Shown: positions 27,219 to 36,212, numbered from the stretch's first letter. The stretch: 42,209 nucleotides of DNA from an uncultured Granulosicoccaceae bacterium (GCA_938035945.1 CALHOU010000082.1:1-42209); one strand, 5' to 3'. The notes: generated from the letters alone by a model not told the origin. A program made the numbers and translations.

Positions 27219-28595
27219 ATGAGCGAATCGCATAAGGTCATTTGGGCAGAACATGCGCTAACGGAGAATGGCTGGCAGAAAGATGTCTGTGTTGAGATAG
27301 ATTCGCAGGGCACTATCGCAACGGTGAGCGCAGAGCAAAAACCGAAAGGTACTCAAGTCGGTATTTTATTGCCAGCAATGGCCAATTTACACAGCCATGC
27401 GTTTCAACGTGCAATGGCTGGTATGACAGAAACACGTGGTCCCGATCCCAAGGATTCGTTTTGGAGTTGGCGAAAACTAATGTATGGATTCTTGCAGCAC
27501 ATTAGTCCAGATGATGCAGAGGCTATAGCCGCATTCGGACAAATGGAGATGCTCGAATCAGGCTACGCCTCGGTGGGTGAGTTTCATTATCTGCATCATC
27601 AAATAGACGGCACACCCTATATGCAATGCGCAGAAATGTGTGAACGCCTGGTATCCGCTGCGAACACGAGTGGCATCGGTCTAAGCTTATTACCCGTTTT
27701 GTATGAACAAGGTGGTTGTGATGGACGAGCGCTCAAAGACGGTCAACTGCGTTTTGGAAATAGCTTCGACGCATTCGAAAAACTCTACAACGATGCTCAT
27801 AGGCTCATTAGACCGTTCTCACGGACCATGTCTTTGGGCTTGGCACCGCACTCGCTACGTGCGGTCAGTGCACCCACACTTTCAAACGCGGTTCAATTAG
27901 CAAAAGGCGGACCGATACATATTCATGTAGCCGAGCAAGAGGCAGAAGTGCAGGAGCTTAAAGCAGCCACCAATGCGCGTCCAGTAGAGTGGCTGTTGGA
28001 TAACCAAGAACTAAATAGTTCATGGTGCTTGATTCATGCAACACAAATGGAGCCCTTTGAGGCTGAACAATTGGCTAAAACAAGAGCTGCGGTAGGCCTT
28101 TGTCCGATAACGGAATCTAATCTGGGTGATGGCATTTTTGACGGCGTAGCTTTCCAGAGAAATAATGGTGTGTTTGGTATTGGAACCGACTCCAATATTA
28201 GAATCTCACTAAGCGAAGAACTAAGAACACTTGAGTACTCACAACGATTGCAACATAAAGGGCGAGCAATCTATGCGCAGAGTGCGCGCTCAAATGGTCG
28301 CATGCTATACGATGCTGCGCTAAAAGGTGGCGCACAGGCCTTGCAAAGAAATTCCGGCGCTATTGCTACGGGGCGTCAGGCTGATCTGTTGGCGCTGGAT
28401 AAATCATCGGCAAACTTTATTGCTGTTGAAGAAGATCAATGGTTGGATGCGTGGATATTCGCCGCTGACGATAGCTTAGTGTCCGATGTATGGAGTGTGG
28501 GCGCACACGTAGTGATTGACGGTCAGCATATAAAACGTGAAGAGATTGCTGCCCGCTATAAAGCATCCATGACAGCGCTAATGCAAAAATTATAG
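27219..28595 (+). CDS. hutF: Formimidoylglutamate deiminase
   Basis: Removes ammonia from N-formimino-glutamate to give N-formylglutamate, the five-step version of the pathway. Amidohydrolase motifs are MANLHSHAFQRAMAG, HIHVAEQEAEV and GIGTDSNIRIS. I start at ATG 27219 (MSESHK), since the open frame upstream would place coding sequence over the promoter and palindrome; AAGAG lies 11 bases before the ATG. hutC follows after 9 bases. The usual next enzyme, HutG, is not in the window. Confidence 0.94.
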   Translation: MSESHKVIWAEHALTENGWQKDVCVEIDSQGTIATVSAEQKPKGTQVGILLPAMANLHSHAFQRAMAGMTETRGPDPKDSFWSWRKLMYGFLQHISPDDAEAIAAFGQMEMLESGYASVGEFHYLHHQIDGTPYMQCAEMCERLVSAANTSGIGLSLLPVLYEQGGCDGRALKDGQLRFGNSFDAFEKLYNDAHRLIRPFSRTMSLGLAPHSLRAVSAPTLSNAVQLAKGGPIHIHVAEQEAEVQELKAATNARPVEWLLDNQELNSSWCLIHATQMEPFEAEQLAKTRAAVGLCPITESNLGDGIFDGVAFQRNNGVFGIGTDSNIRISLSEELRTLEYSQRLQHKGRAIYAQSARSNGRMLYDAALKGGAQALQRNSGAIATGRQADLLALDKSSANFIAVEEDQWLDAWIFAADDSLVSDVWSVGAHVVIDGQHIKREEIAARYKASMTALMQKL

Positions 28596-28604
28596 GTTTT
28601 CCAA

Positions 28605-29306
28605 ATGGCTAATGGTAGAGCGCACACATGGCAGGATATACACGAGCGCATAAAACGTAATATTATTAATCTTACCTGGCCTCCCGGTGAGCTAATTCCT
28701 GGTGAGGTAGAGCTAGCGCAAGAATACGGTTGTGCGCGAACGACGGTTAATCGCGCGTTAAGAGAACTAGCAGCAACGGGTGTTGTTGATCGAAAGCGCA
28801 AAGCTGGTACCCGCGTTGCAAAACAAAAGACACGACAAGTTCGTGCAGAAATACCTGTTATCAGAACCCAAGTCGAGGCACAAGGTGCCGCCTACCGATT
28901 CCAGTTGCTTGAAAATAAAATCAAACAACCCTCGAAAGCTATTGCGAAAACGCTAAACATAAAGGCAAGTGAAGTTGCTCTGCATATTCGTTCCATCCAC
29001 TATGCTGATGAATTGCCATTTATTTATGAAGATCGTTGGATAAATGTAAAAACGATTCCAAAAATTAAACAAGTTGACCTTGCGCAAACAAGCGCAAACG
29101 AATGGCTGGTTCAACACGTACCGTTCACCAGCGGAGAATTCGTAATTCAAGCGCAAAACACAAATAAAAAGTTGGCAATGGCTCTGGGGTTATCGGTCGA
29201 TGAAGCGATCCTGACATCTACGCGCACAACCTGGCTTGAGAGTAAGTCGGTGACGACCGTTACACTCAAGTATTCACCCGGATATCAAATGCACTTCGAA
29301 ATCTAG
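28605..29306 (+). CDS. hutC: Histidine-utilisation repressor, GntR family
   Basis: An N-terminal GntR winged helix (WQDIHERIKRNI, then GELIPGEVELAQEYGCARTTVNRALRELAATG) is followed by a UTRA ligand domain. Urocanate is the usual inducer. Placement right after hutF and a palindrome over both hut promoters support autoregulated control of the locus. It ends one base before the convergent tmpB stop. Confidence 0.94.
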   Translation: MANGRAHTWQDIHERIKRNIINLTWPPGELIPGEVELAQEYGCARTTVNRALRELAATGVVDRKRKAGTRVAKQKTRQVRAEIPVIRTQVEAQGAAYRFQLLENKIKQPSKAIAKTLNIKASEVALHIRSIHYADELPFIYEDRWINVKTIPKIKQVDLAQTSANEWLVQHVPFTSGEFVIQAQNTNKKLAMALGLSVDEAILTSTRTTWLESKSVTTVTLKYSPGYQMHFEI

Positions 29307-29307
29307 A

Positions 29308-29901
29308 TTAAGTTGCACAGCAATGTGCATCAACCACACGTTGAATCATGGGCATAAAATAGTCGAACGGTGGCGTGTTCATGTTAGCGTTTTTTCCGGC
29401 ATCATCTAAAAAGCGCACAGCCACAATGTCTGTTAAATTGGGTAACTGTTCAAAGTTGCTAACCTCTTCGTTATTCATTGGACCTCCTTGTAACGACAAG
29501 GAGTGAACCGATGCGCTCGATAGGTTCTCAGAGTACTCTGAGTTGGTAGCGCAAAGGTAGCGTTTAGCAGCGACATGATGTCGGACGCAATCCGTTACGA
29601 TGCTTGGGAAAAAGGGTTCTAGTACTTGCGCGCCTGCCACCTCATGGAACCTGTCGTGCGTATCCTCTATCGTGAACATACCGAATTCGCTGGTGAAGTG
29701 TCCAACGTCATGCAAAAGGGTGGCGACCACAATGCGTTCATCTAAGCCTTTTTGTTCGGCAAGTGTTGCACCTTGTAGCATATGCTGAGCCATGGTGACC
29801 GGTTCTCCAAGGTACTCTTCATCACCTCGGCGTTCGAATATGTTTTGTAAGAATGCAACGATATTATGTTGTGTCAATTCAGCGAAATTTGTTTGAGTCA
29901 T
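29308..29901 (-). CDS. tmpB: HD-domain mixed-valence diiron oxygenase, probable TmpB (phosphonate C-P cleaving)
   Basis: A PhnZ-type HD protein of 197 residues. Likely iron ligands are His40, His64-Asp65 (LLHDVGHF), His86 (RFHEV), His108 or His109 (RHHVAAK) and Asp166 or Asp167 (RFLDDAGK). Tyr30 and Glu33 match the substrate-gating pair of PhnZ at a constant six-residue offset, apart from the fourth histidine. YLCATNSEYSENLSSAS and LQGGPM segments also fit. Paired with a TmpA-like dioxygenase, the likely reaction is oxidative cleavage of 1-hydroxy-2-(trimethylammonio)ethylphosphonate to glycine betaine and phosphate, the known TmpA-TmpB pathway. Such genes are often mislabelled as HD hydrolases. 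Gap to tmpA is five bases. Confidence 0.78.
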   Translation of the reverse strand: MTQTNFAELTQHNIVAFLQNIFERRGDEEYLGEPVTMAQHMLQGATLAEQKGLDERIVVATLLHDVGHFTSEFGMFTIEDTHDRFHEVAGAQVLEPFFPSIVTDCVRHHVAAKRYLCATNSEYSENLSSASVHSLSLQGGPMNNEEVSNFEQLPNLTDIVAVRFLDDAGKNANMNTPPFDYFMPMIQRVVDAHCCAT

Positions 29902-29906
29902 GGTGT

Positions 29907-31064
29907 TTACGCCGTGTGTTCGGAGTGTAGCTTATGTCGCAAACTGTATAGCTTGGAAAGTAATCCATCTTTGTCAGCATAGCAACCTTGTAACCAACGC
30001 TCACCGGCGCCTGAGAAGCCGGTGCGTGCGTGAAGAACACGTGTGTTATCCACGATGAAGGCTTGGCCGGGTTCCAGATGAAAAGCGACCGCGTTGTTGG
30101 GATCATCAATCAGTTCCCCAAATCTGCGGTAGGCTGCGTAGTATTCCTGCATGTCAGCAAACGGAATATCGGTAAAGGTTGCGGCTGATCTATTATTAAA
30201 GTGAATCGCTTTCAGTTGACCGTCGGCGCTTAATTCAATCATCGGATGGCGGGCTTTGAGTGCGACACCTTCGCTTCCGGTATATTCAAATTGCGCACAA
30301 TATCGTGTTAATAGTGAGAACCATGCTGGGCTCTCTTGCTGTAAGCATTTCGCGGCTTGAAAGCCATCGACGACCAAACTATCGCCACCTTCAGTAGAGC
30401 TTTGCAGACAGTACAAGATCTGTAAGGTTGGGATAGGGTCCCGGTAGGGATTGTCTGTGTGTGCTTGTAGTGCCATGCCGGTGTAGGCGAGGTTGTTGGC
30501 ATTAACCTCTGTGCGCACTTCGAAGTGACGCCCGTAATTGGTTTCTCTTACATAACCAAACAGATCAACTAACTTCATTAACGCTAAACTTTCGATCGGG
30601 CCATTATTCACTTTGGCAAATCCGAAACGTGCAACATGCTCTAGCCATTGCAACAATGTAGTTTCATCATTTTGTAGGGCGGAAAAATCAGCTTCTGGCA
30701 GATTTTCTTGTAGTTTGCTAGTCCACGCGCTCACATCATCTGCCAGCAGTGAGCGAGTCCCATTGTTAGATGCATCATCCGTCTGATCGTATCGATGTTC
30801 AAGCAGCCAATTGATCGGAAATTGAACCGTTTTGTTTTCGGGTTGAAAAGTAATTTCAGCAAAATCATTTTCTACAGCCGCATAAGAGGCTTTGATGTCT
30901 TGCGGTATATCTTTCAGAGTGATCAATCGCTGACCATTAATCGCTGATCGGGTTTTATCATCGGGCGAATTGTCTCTCAACCAAATCGTATGAAAGCGCA
31001 CTGACTGTCCTTCAGTGCTTAAAGAAACGACTTGTCCTTCATCAGTGAGTGCAATTTTGTACAT
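29907..31064 (-). CDS. tmpA: Fe(II)/2-oxoglutarate dioxygenase, probable TmpA (annotated elsewhere as gamma-butyrobetaine hydroxylase)
   Basis: The C-terminal domain is a TauD-type oxygenase. The iron triad is HTD in ALQAHTDNPYRDP and a distal His in DNTRVLHARTGFSG. The N-terminal domain resembles that of gamma-butyrobetaine hydroxylase but has lost its zinc cysteines: WLRDNSPDDKTR replaces the usual WLRDNC-type run. Coupling to a PhnZ-like gene five bases away is the hallmark of tmpAB, so C1 hydroxylation of 2-(trimethylammonio)ethylphosphonate is preferred over carnitine synthesis. ATG 31064 is chosen; AGG lies 7-8 bases before it, and the longer frame has no such site. No LysR regulator or phosphonate transporter is adjacent. 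Confidence 0.75.
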   Translation of the reverse strand: MYKIALTDEGQVVSLSTEGQSVRFHTIWLRDNSPDDKTRSAINGQRLITLKDIPQDIKASYAAVENDFAEITFQPENKTVQFPINWLLEHRYDQTDDASNNGTRSLLADDVSAWTSKLQENLPEADFSALQNDETTLLQWLEHVARFGFAKVNNGPIESLALMKLVDLFGYVRETNYGRHFEVRTEVNANNLAYTGMALQAHTDNPYRDPIPTLQILYCLQSSTEGGDSLVVDGFQAAKCLQQESPAWFSLLTRYCAQFEYTGSEGVALKARHPMIELSADGQLKAIHFNNRSAATFTDIPFADMQEYYAAYRRFGELIDDPNNAVAFHLEPGQAFIVDNTRVLHARTGFSGAGERWLQGCYADKDGLLSKLYSLRHKLHSEHTA

Positions 31065-31090
31065 AAATAAACCTGTAAAAAACAATCCAA

Positions 31091-31104
31091 CGTTTATATA
31101 AACG
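31091..31104. promoter_or_regulatory. 14-bp perfect palindrome upstream of tmpA
   Basis: CGTTTATATAAACG lies 26 bases before the tmpA start and contains TATATA/TATAAA -10-like boxes. No clear -35 is seen on either strand. It may be an operator for tmpAB. The rest of 31105-31299, ahead of the Kelch gene, shows no other clear site. Confidence 0.4.
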
Positions 31105-31299
31105 ATAACGCTTTTGTGCGCTTTATTTGTTTTGATCTATCTTCCATACTACAGATGTTCGCGCCAAAACTTTGCCACTCAGCTCTATAAAAAACAAGCT
31201 GCTTAAGTTTTGGACAAGTGTGCAAGGACCTTGGGTGTGATGGCTTAATGCAATTTTGCATTTTATCCCTTGGATGACGATAGCGTTTAGAAGGAATTC

Positions 31300-33462
31300 A
31301 TGGAGTTCAATATGCGCAGAATACTCAGTGCTGCCAGCTTGTTAATCATTTTTATTATTTCCCCAGTTGTGCATGCTCAGTCTTGGGTCAATCAGGCTGA
31401 CATGAAATTAAAAAGATCCGAAAGCTCAGCGGTTGAATACAATGGCGAACTCTATGTGTTCAATGGTTTTTCTCGTGGCCTGTTTGTTGGCAATAGCGTA
31501 GAGAAATACAATCCCAACACTAAAAAGTGGACCTTGCTTGGCAATACCTCTGTGGCCAACGGTACCGCCGTCACGCACACTGGCACTGTAAGGGTGGGGG
31601 CCGATGTTTGGTTGCTGGGTGGGCGCGTTGGTGCTCACCCCGGCCGTGTTACCAGTGATGTATGGATTTACAACATCAACAGTAAGCAATGGCGTAAAGG
31701 TCCTAAGCTGCCTCGACCCATGGCCGGCGGTGGTGCCGCTCTGGTTAATAATAAAATTTACATGTTTGGGGGCGTGGATGCACAAGCCAAGTGCGATGTA
31801 AATTTTCATTATGCTTACAATCTAAATTCGCCTAACGCTGGATGGAAAGATCTAACGGCTTCAGCAGGCATGCCTTTAGCACGCAATCATTTTTCGACCG
31901 TAGTACTCAATAACTTGATTTATGCCATAGGCGGGCAGAATGGTCATGATGGCTGCCCTGGTATTGCCGGTGGTAACGTGCCATTCGTGCACGCTTATAA
32001 TCCAGCAAACAATAGCTGGAAACGATTAGCCAATTTGCCCGCTGCGGAATCTCATAGCGAACCATCCACATTTGTACATAATGGATTTATCTATATGGTG
32101 GGTGGGGCAGGCGCGGGTAACAAAGTCATTCGATACGATCGGATAAAAAATAACTGGACTCAAGTTGCGACCTTGCCACAAAAATTACTGGCGCCAGTTG
32201 CACGCGTCTACAATGGAAAGTTAATCGTTGGGGGAGGTGGTGCTCCGAAAACCTCACTGTCTATTCCCACCGTTCGCTCGCTCACGAGTGGCGTCTTCAA
32301 TGACAAGCTCGGTGGTGGTCAATCGCCGGTTGTTAGCGAACCAGAACCCGAGCCGGCGGCAGAACCTGCACCCGCACCGAATCCGGAGCCAACACCCCAA
32401 CCTGAACCTCAACCGAGCGCTGCACCACCGCCCGAACCGACACCTGAGCCCGAGCCGGAACCCGTGCAAAATGTGCCAGCCTCCGCATCACCTCAGACCA
32501 GCAATACAGGCCCAATAACAGTTAATGGCAATGTTCTGAGTTGGCCGGATAATGGCTGGTATCAAGTACAAACCATGGGTGATTTTAGGGAAGTGTGTGC
32601 AGGCGGCCGTTCTTGCGAAGTGCCATCGGGCTCGTACTTGGTTATAAACCACAGTAATGGTGAACGTGTTCGTGATGTACAAGTGGGGCAGACACAATTA
32701 AATTCTGAAGCTTCGAATTCTGAATCTTCCAATACATCTTCAAACGAGGGTTCTCCGATAAGCGTGAATGGGCAAGTCATTAGTTGGCCAGACAACGGAT
32801 GGTACCAAGTACAGGATGAAAACGATAACCACGCCGAAGTTTGTGCCGGCACTCGTTCTTGCTTAGTACAGGACGGTGTTTATACCGTTATCAACCATAC
32901 ATCTGATACCCGGTACGAAGGTATTGTTATAGGCGACATATCATTTGCGCAAAAGTTGGCAAGCTTTGAAAATCGAATCGATCACGCAGCCGGCGCAGCC
33001 TTCGTTCAGGTTAATCAACAATACAGTACAGGTTCGCTAAGCGATGAGCTTGCCCAGTGTTTACCTAATACTTACGATGGTCAAGCCAGTGCATTGATCA
33101 TGGCTTGTGATTCGCAAATTAATATATCGAATACGGATATCTCCGTTACACATTATGAATACTCCGGTTCTGGTGGTTATTGTTTAGATGCGGTAGAAAA
33201 CGCCGTGGCTGAAAATTGCACATTGTCATCAGCGCAAATGATTCTTAATAATGTGAGTATTGGCTATCGTTCCTTAGCGGCAGAGCTATCGAACGAATCG
33301 ACAGGTCAACTCGTTTTGTCGGTGGTGGAAATGGTTGCCGATGCCGATACGAACAATGTCGATTGTATGGTGCAACTGCATGCAGATGATTCCTGGACGC
33401 TCGGATTAGGTTCGGACTTTAATCGCTGCAACGCTCTTATGGACCAATTAGTCAGCGAGTAG
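31300..33462 (+). CDS. Exported Kelch-repeat protein with Pro/Glu-rich linker and duplicated C-terminal domain
   Basis: A 720-residue secreted protein. A signal peptide (about residues 1-26, ending VVHA) is followed by a Kelch beta-propeller to about residue 345; typical Kelch pairs are seen (YVFNGFSRG, VWLLGGRVG, IYMFGGVDA, IYAIGGQNG, IYMVGGAGAG). A Pro/Glu-rich linker runs about 347-395. Two copies of a domain follow, at about 404-465 and 486-545, each with SWPDNGWYQVQ, a CAG-RSC pair of cysteines and VINH. A divergent C-terminal domain completes it. AAGGA precedes ATG 31300 by four bases. The binding target is unknown; a cell-surface or polysaccharide role is plausible. Confidence 0.85.
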   Translation: MEFNMRRILSAASLLIIFIISPVVHAQSWVNQADMKLKRSESSAVEYNGELYVFNGFSRGLFVGNSVEKYNPNTKKWTLLGNTSVANGTAVTHTGTVRVGADVWLLGGRVGAHPGRVTSDVWIYNINSKQWRKGPKLPRPMAGGGAALVNNKIYMFGGVDAQAKCDVNFHYAYNLNSPNAGWKDLTASAGMPLARNHFSTVVLNNLIYAIGGQNGHDGCPGIAGGNVPFVHAYNPANNSWKRLANLPAAESHSEPSTFVHNGFIYMVGGAGAGNKVIRYDRIKNNWTQVATLPQKLLAPVARVYNGKLIVGGGGAPKTSLSIPTVRSLTSGVFNDKLGGGQSPVVSEPEPEPAAEPAPAPNPEPTPQPEPQPSAAPPPEPTPEPEPEPVQNVPASASPQTSNTGPITVNGNVLSWPDNGWYQVQTMGDFREVCAGGRSCEVPSGSYLVINHSNGERVRDVQVGQTQLNSEASNSESSNTSSNEGSPISVNGQVISWPDNGWYQVQDENDNHAEVCAGTRSCLVQDGVYTVINHTSDTRYEGIVIGDISFAQKLASFENRIDHAAGAAFVQVNQQYSTGSLSDELAQCLPNTYDGQASALIMACDSQINISNTDISVTHYEYSGSGGYCLDAVENAVAENCTLSSAQMILNNVSIGYRSLAAELSNESTGQLVLSVVEMVADADTNNVDCMVQLHADDSWTLGLGSDFNRCNALMDQLVSE

Positions 33463-33542
33463 GGCTATTAGCGTAGGTAGGCAGTCTGTGAAATGCGTTG
33501 TAAGACATTGATTTAAAATTGATCTATATTTTGTATCACTTG

Positions 33543-33586
33543 GCCAATTCTGTGCTCATAACCCGGATATGAGCGCGGAAATTGGC
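33543..33586. repeat. Long near-perfect hairpin, about 18 bp
   Basis: Arms 33543-33560 and 33568-33586 pair over 18 bp with one bulged A and two G-U wobbles, with loop ACCCGGA. No T-run follows on either strand, so it is not a classic terminator. It lies between the Kelch and ABC genes. The rest of 33463-33756 contains a weak candidate promoter (TTCAAC at 33668, TATATA at 33691, spacer 17). Confidence 0.6.
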
Positions 33587-33756
33587 ATTTAGGTGTGTTC
33601 GTTCCTGCCGGATTATCATAAGATAGTGCACAGCTAAGATATTCCTGTTGGGTAGTACGCCAGTGCATTCAACCCGCGGTATATCGACGTTATATAAAGC
33701 ATAAAGAAACATACCTTGAGCGATGCCCACACTGGGTTGCTTTAACCGGAGGAACT

Positions 33757-35022
33757 ATGAAATTTAGTATCAACAAGTTGGCGGTAATCACTGCCGGACT
33801 GCTTGCAACTTCTTATAGCCAAGCCGACGAACTGAAGTTTGTTTGCTATCAGGATGCGAATGAGTGCGAAGTCTTGTCTGAGATGGCGGCTGACTTCAAA
33901 GCAGAAACCGGTCACACCGTCAACACTGAAATTGTTGGCTACGACATCATCAAAGAACAATTTGAAAGTCAATTGCAAACAGATGCTGCACCTGATCTTG
34001 CTCGCGTAACTAACTTAGGCGGTCTTAACAAATACTATCTTGATCTGTCACCGTACGTTGACGTTGCTGGCTGGGAGAAGAACTACGGCGCAACCTTACC
34101 TTGGTTCCGCCAACCAGGTGGTGATGACAAGGGTGTGTACGGTTGGATGACACAGCTAACAGTCACTGGCCCATACATCAATGTAACTATGTTCGAAGAT
34201 GCAGGCGTTGATATCCCTGAAGAGGGTGCATCTTGGGATGACTGGGCGGAAGCCCTTCGTGAAGTTAAATCAGCGCTGGGTATAACTGCTGGTTTAGCGA
34301 TGGATAGAACCGCACACAGAATGGCGGGCCCGGCATTCTCTTACGGGGCCAAATTCTTTGATGATAGTGGTACGCCTATTTTGGTTGACGATGGTTTTCG
34401 CAAATTTGCTGAAACTTTTGTTGGCTGGCACAAAGAAGGTTTGATGCCTGCTGAAGGTTGGCCTGCAGGTTCTGGTACTCAGTACAAGAACGCAGCTCCA
34501 TTGTTCCTAAGTGGTGATGTTGCTATGCACATGTCAGGTTCTTGGATGATTAACAACTACGCGTCAAACATCAAAGATTTTGAATGGCGTGCAGTGCCTA
34601 TTCCATGTGGTGCGGGCGGTTGCGGTGCAATGCCTGGTGGCGCGGCTATCGCAGCGTTCAAATCATCTAAAAGTCCTGAAGCAGCAGCGATGTTTATCGA
34701 CTTCTTAGCTAAAGACGAAAATGCCGCTAAATTTGCTGCGGCTACCAAGAACATCACAGCCCATCAAGGTTTGCAACAAAGTGGTGTTGACTACGGTGAT
34801 ACCTCACCCGCTGTGTCAGAAGCATTATCGGTATTTGCAGCAAATGCTGGTAAGGCCGCTGATAGCACGCCTCAAGCCTATGCATTCCAAGGCTATGCGA
34901 AAAACGGTGTTATCTATGGTGTGGTGCCAGATTACCTAACAAAGGCAATCACTGGCGAAATCACGCTTGATGAGGCTTTGACTAAGATCGATGCGGATGT
35001 AGCGGCAAAAATCGCCGAGTAA
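33757..35022 (+). CDS. ABC transporter substrate-binding protein, carbohydrate type
   Basis: A periplasmic solute-binding protein of 421 residues. The signal peptide ends near SQA-DEL (residues 23-24). The mature part follows the family 1 pattern of sugar and oligosaccharide binders (DAAPDLARVTNLGGLNKYYLDLSPYV, then FLSGDVAMHMSGSW, a ligand-cleft region). GGAGG lies before the start with good spacing. It is the first of a four-gene importer; the specificity is probably a sugar or glycoside but cannot be read from sequence. Confidence 0.88.
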   Translation: MKFSINKLAVITAGLLATSYSQADELKFVCYQDANECEVLSEMAADFKAETGHTVNTEIVGYDIIKEQFESQLQTDAAPDLARVTNLGGLNKYYLDLSPYVDVAGWEKNYGATLPWFRQPGGDDKGVYGWMTQLTVTGPYINVTMFEDAGVDIPEEGASWDDWAEALREVKSALGITAGLAMDRTAHRMAGPAFSYGAKFFDDSGTPILVDDGFRKFAETFVGWHKEGLMPAEGWPAGSGTQYKNAAPLFLSGDVAMHMSGSWMINNYASNIKDFEWRAVPIPCGAGGCGAMPGGAAIAAFKSSKSPEAAAMFIDFLAKDENAAKFAAATKNITAHQGLQQSGVDYGDTSPAVSEALSVFAANAGKAADSTPQAYAFQGYAKNGVIYGVVPDYLTKAITGEITLDEALTKIDADVAAKIAE

Positions 35023-35040
35023 TTCGTACTAGTCAAATGA

Positions 35041-35088
35041 ATCGGTGCTCGGTTATTAATGCCGAGCATCGATTGATTGTGTTTTTTT
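35041..35088 (+). terminator. Strong hairpin with T-run between binding protein and permease
   Basis: A 12-bp stem (35041-35052 with 35062-35073, one G-U) closes a nine-base loop. A run of seven T begins at 35082, eight bases after the stem. This is likely a partial terminator or mRNA-stabilising hairpin, giving more binding protein than membrane components, as is common in ABC operons. Confidence 0.6.
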
Positions 35089-35147
35089 CCAAACATCATC
35101 CTTCTGTTGTACTTTTCATGCATTGGTTATTGTTATAGTAAAGCTCC

Positions 35148-36212
35148 ATGCTTGATCCCATTCTTAATGCTTTTTCCAATACGTCGTGGACCATTGGTGT
35201 CCTTACGTATTTCATCATCGGTCTGTTGTTGAGCCGAACCTCAGGTTCCATCGGTTCACGATTTATGTCCGCCTTGGGCTGGCCTTTAGAATTGATTCAA
35301 AAGCGTGCTGGCTCATCGAGTTTGCCGTATCTTTTTTTATTGCCCAATATGCTTATTTTCGGCATTTTTACTTTTGCACCAATGTTCATCAATATCGGAT
35401 TCTCTGTCACCGACGGACAAAGCATTAACTTCGATCAAAGAGAGTATTCAGGTTCAGATAACTTGCAGCGCCTGTTATCTGAAACACAGATAGACACAGG
35501 CGGCGCTAATCAAGAAAACGAAAAATTCTTGGCCGCTGTAAAAGACACCGTACTGTTTGTTGTCATACAAGTACCTATTATGGTGTTGGTGGCACTGATT
35601 ACGGCATTGGTACTGAATCGCGAGATAATAGGCCGTGGATTTTGGCGTTCGATATTTTTCTACCCGGTGATGCTCAGTCCAGTAGTGGTTGGATTCTTAT
35701 GGACCTTGATTCTAAAACGACAAGGCGTATTGTCACTGACCCTAATGGATTGGGGAATTATTGATGATCCAATTCAATGGCTGACCGACCCACGTTGGAC
35801 CATGTTCTGGTCGGTGTTTGTGTATACCTGGGCTCACCTCGGTTTCTACATGTTGATACTGTTGGCAGGCCTACAGGCCATTCCAAAAGATTTATACGAA
35901 GCGGCCAGTATGGACGGCACCAGTGATTGGCGAATCTTGCGCAAAATCACTTTACCCCTACTCATGCCCACGCTCCTAGTGGTGATGGTGCTTGCGTTAA
36001 TTAAAGCATTTCAGGCGTTCGAAGAACTCTATGCCATGCAAGTGAGTTGGATATCACTGGTGGCGTATATTTTCGAGGCATCTGGTTTGCGTGGTCAACC
36101 AACAGCTCACGGATTGGGCGTGGCTGCGATGGCATCATTGCTCGTGGCACTTGTGCTTGTGTGTTTATCGCTGCTGCAAATTGCTTTATCGAGTCGGCAG
36201 AGTAAATCATGA
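35148..36212 (+). CDS. ABC importer permease, MalF/UgpA type
   Basis: An inner-membrane permease of 354 residues. Six or more hydrophobic segments are visible, with an extra N-terminal one (WTIGVLTYFIIGLLL). The EAA loop that contacts the ATPase is EAASMDGTSDWRILRKITLPLL. It overlaps the next permease gene by four bases (ATGA). It pairs with the following permease to form the channel. ATG 35148 follows AAAGC. Confidence 0.9.
   Translation: MLDPILNAFSNTSWTIGVLTYFIIGLLLSRTSGSIGSRFMSALGWPLELIQKRAGSSSLPYLFLLPNMLIFGIFTFAPMFINIGFSVTDGQSINFDQREYSGSDNLQRLLSETQIDTGGANQENEKFLAAVKDTVLFVVIQVPIMVLVALITALVLNREIIGRGFWRSIFFYPVMLSPVVVGFLWTLILKRQGVLSLTLMDWGIIDDPIQWLTDPRWTMFWSVFVYTWAHLGFYMLILLAGLQAIPKDLYEAASMDGTSDWRILRKITLPLLMPTLLVVMVLALIKAFQAFEELYAMQVSWISLVAYIFEASGLRGQPTAHGLGVAAMASLLVALVLVCLSLLQIALSSRQSKS

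Noticed and set aside
29907..31064. Gamma-butyrobetaine hydroxylase for carnitine synthesis
   Set aside because: The zinc cysteines are missing and the gene is coupled to a PhnZ-like oxygenase, which fits TmpA better.
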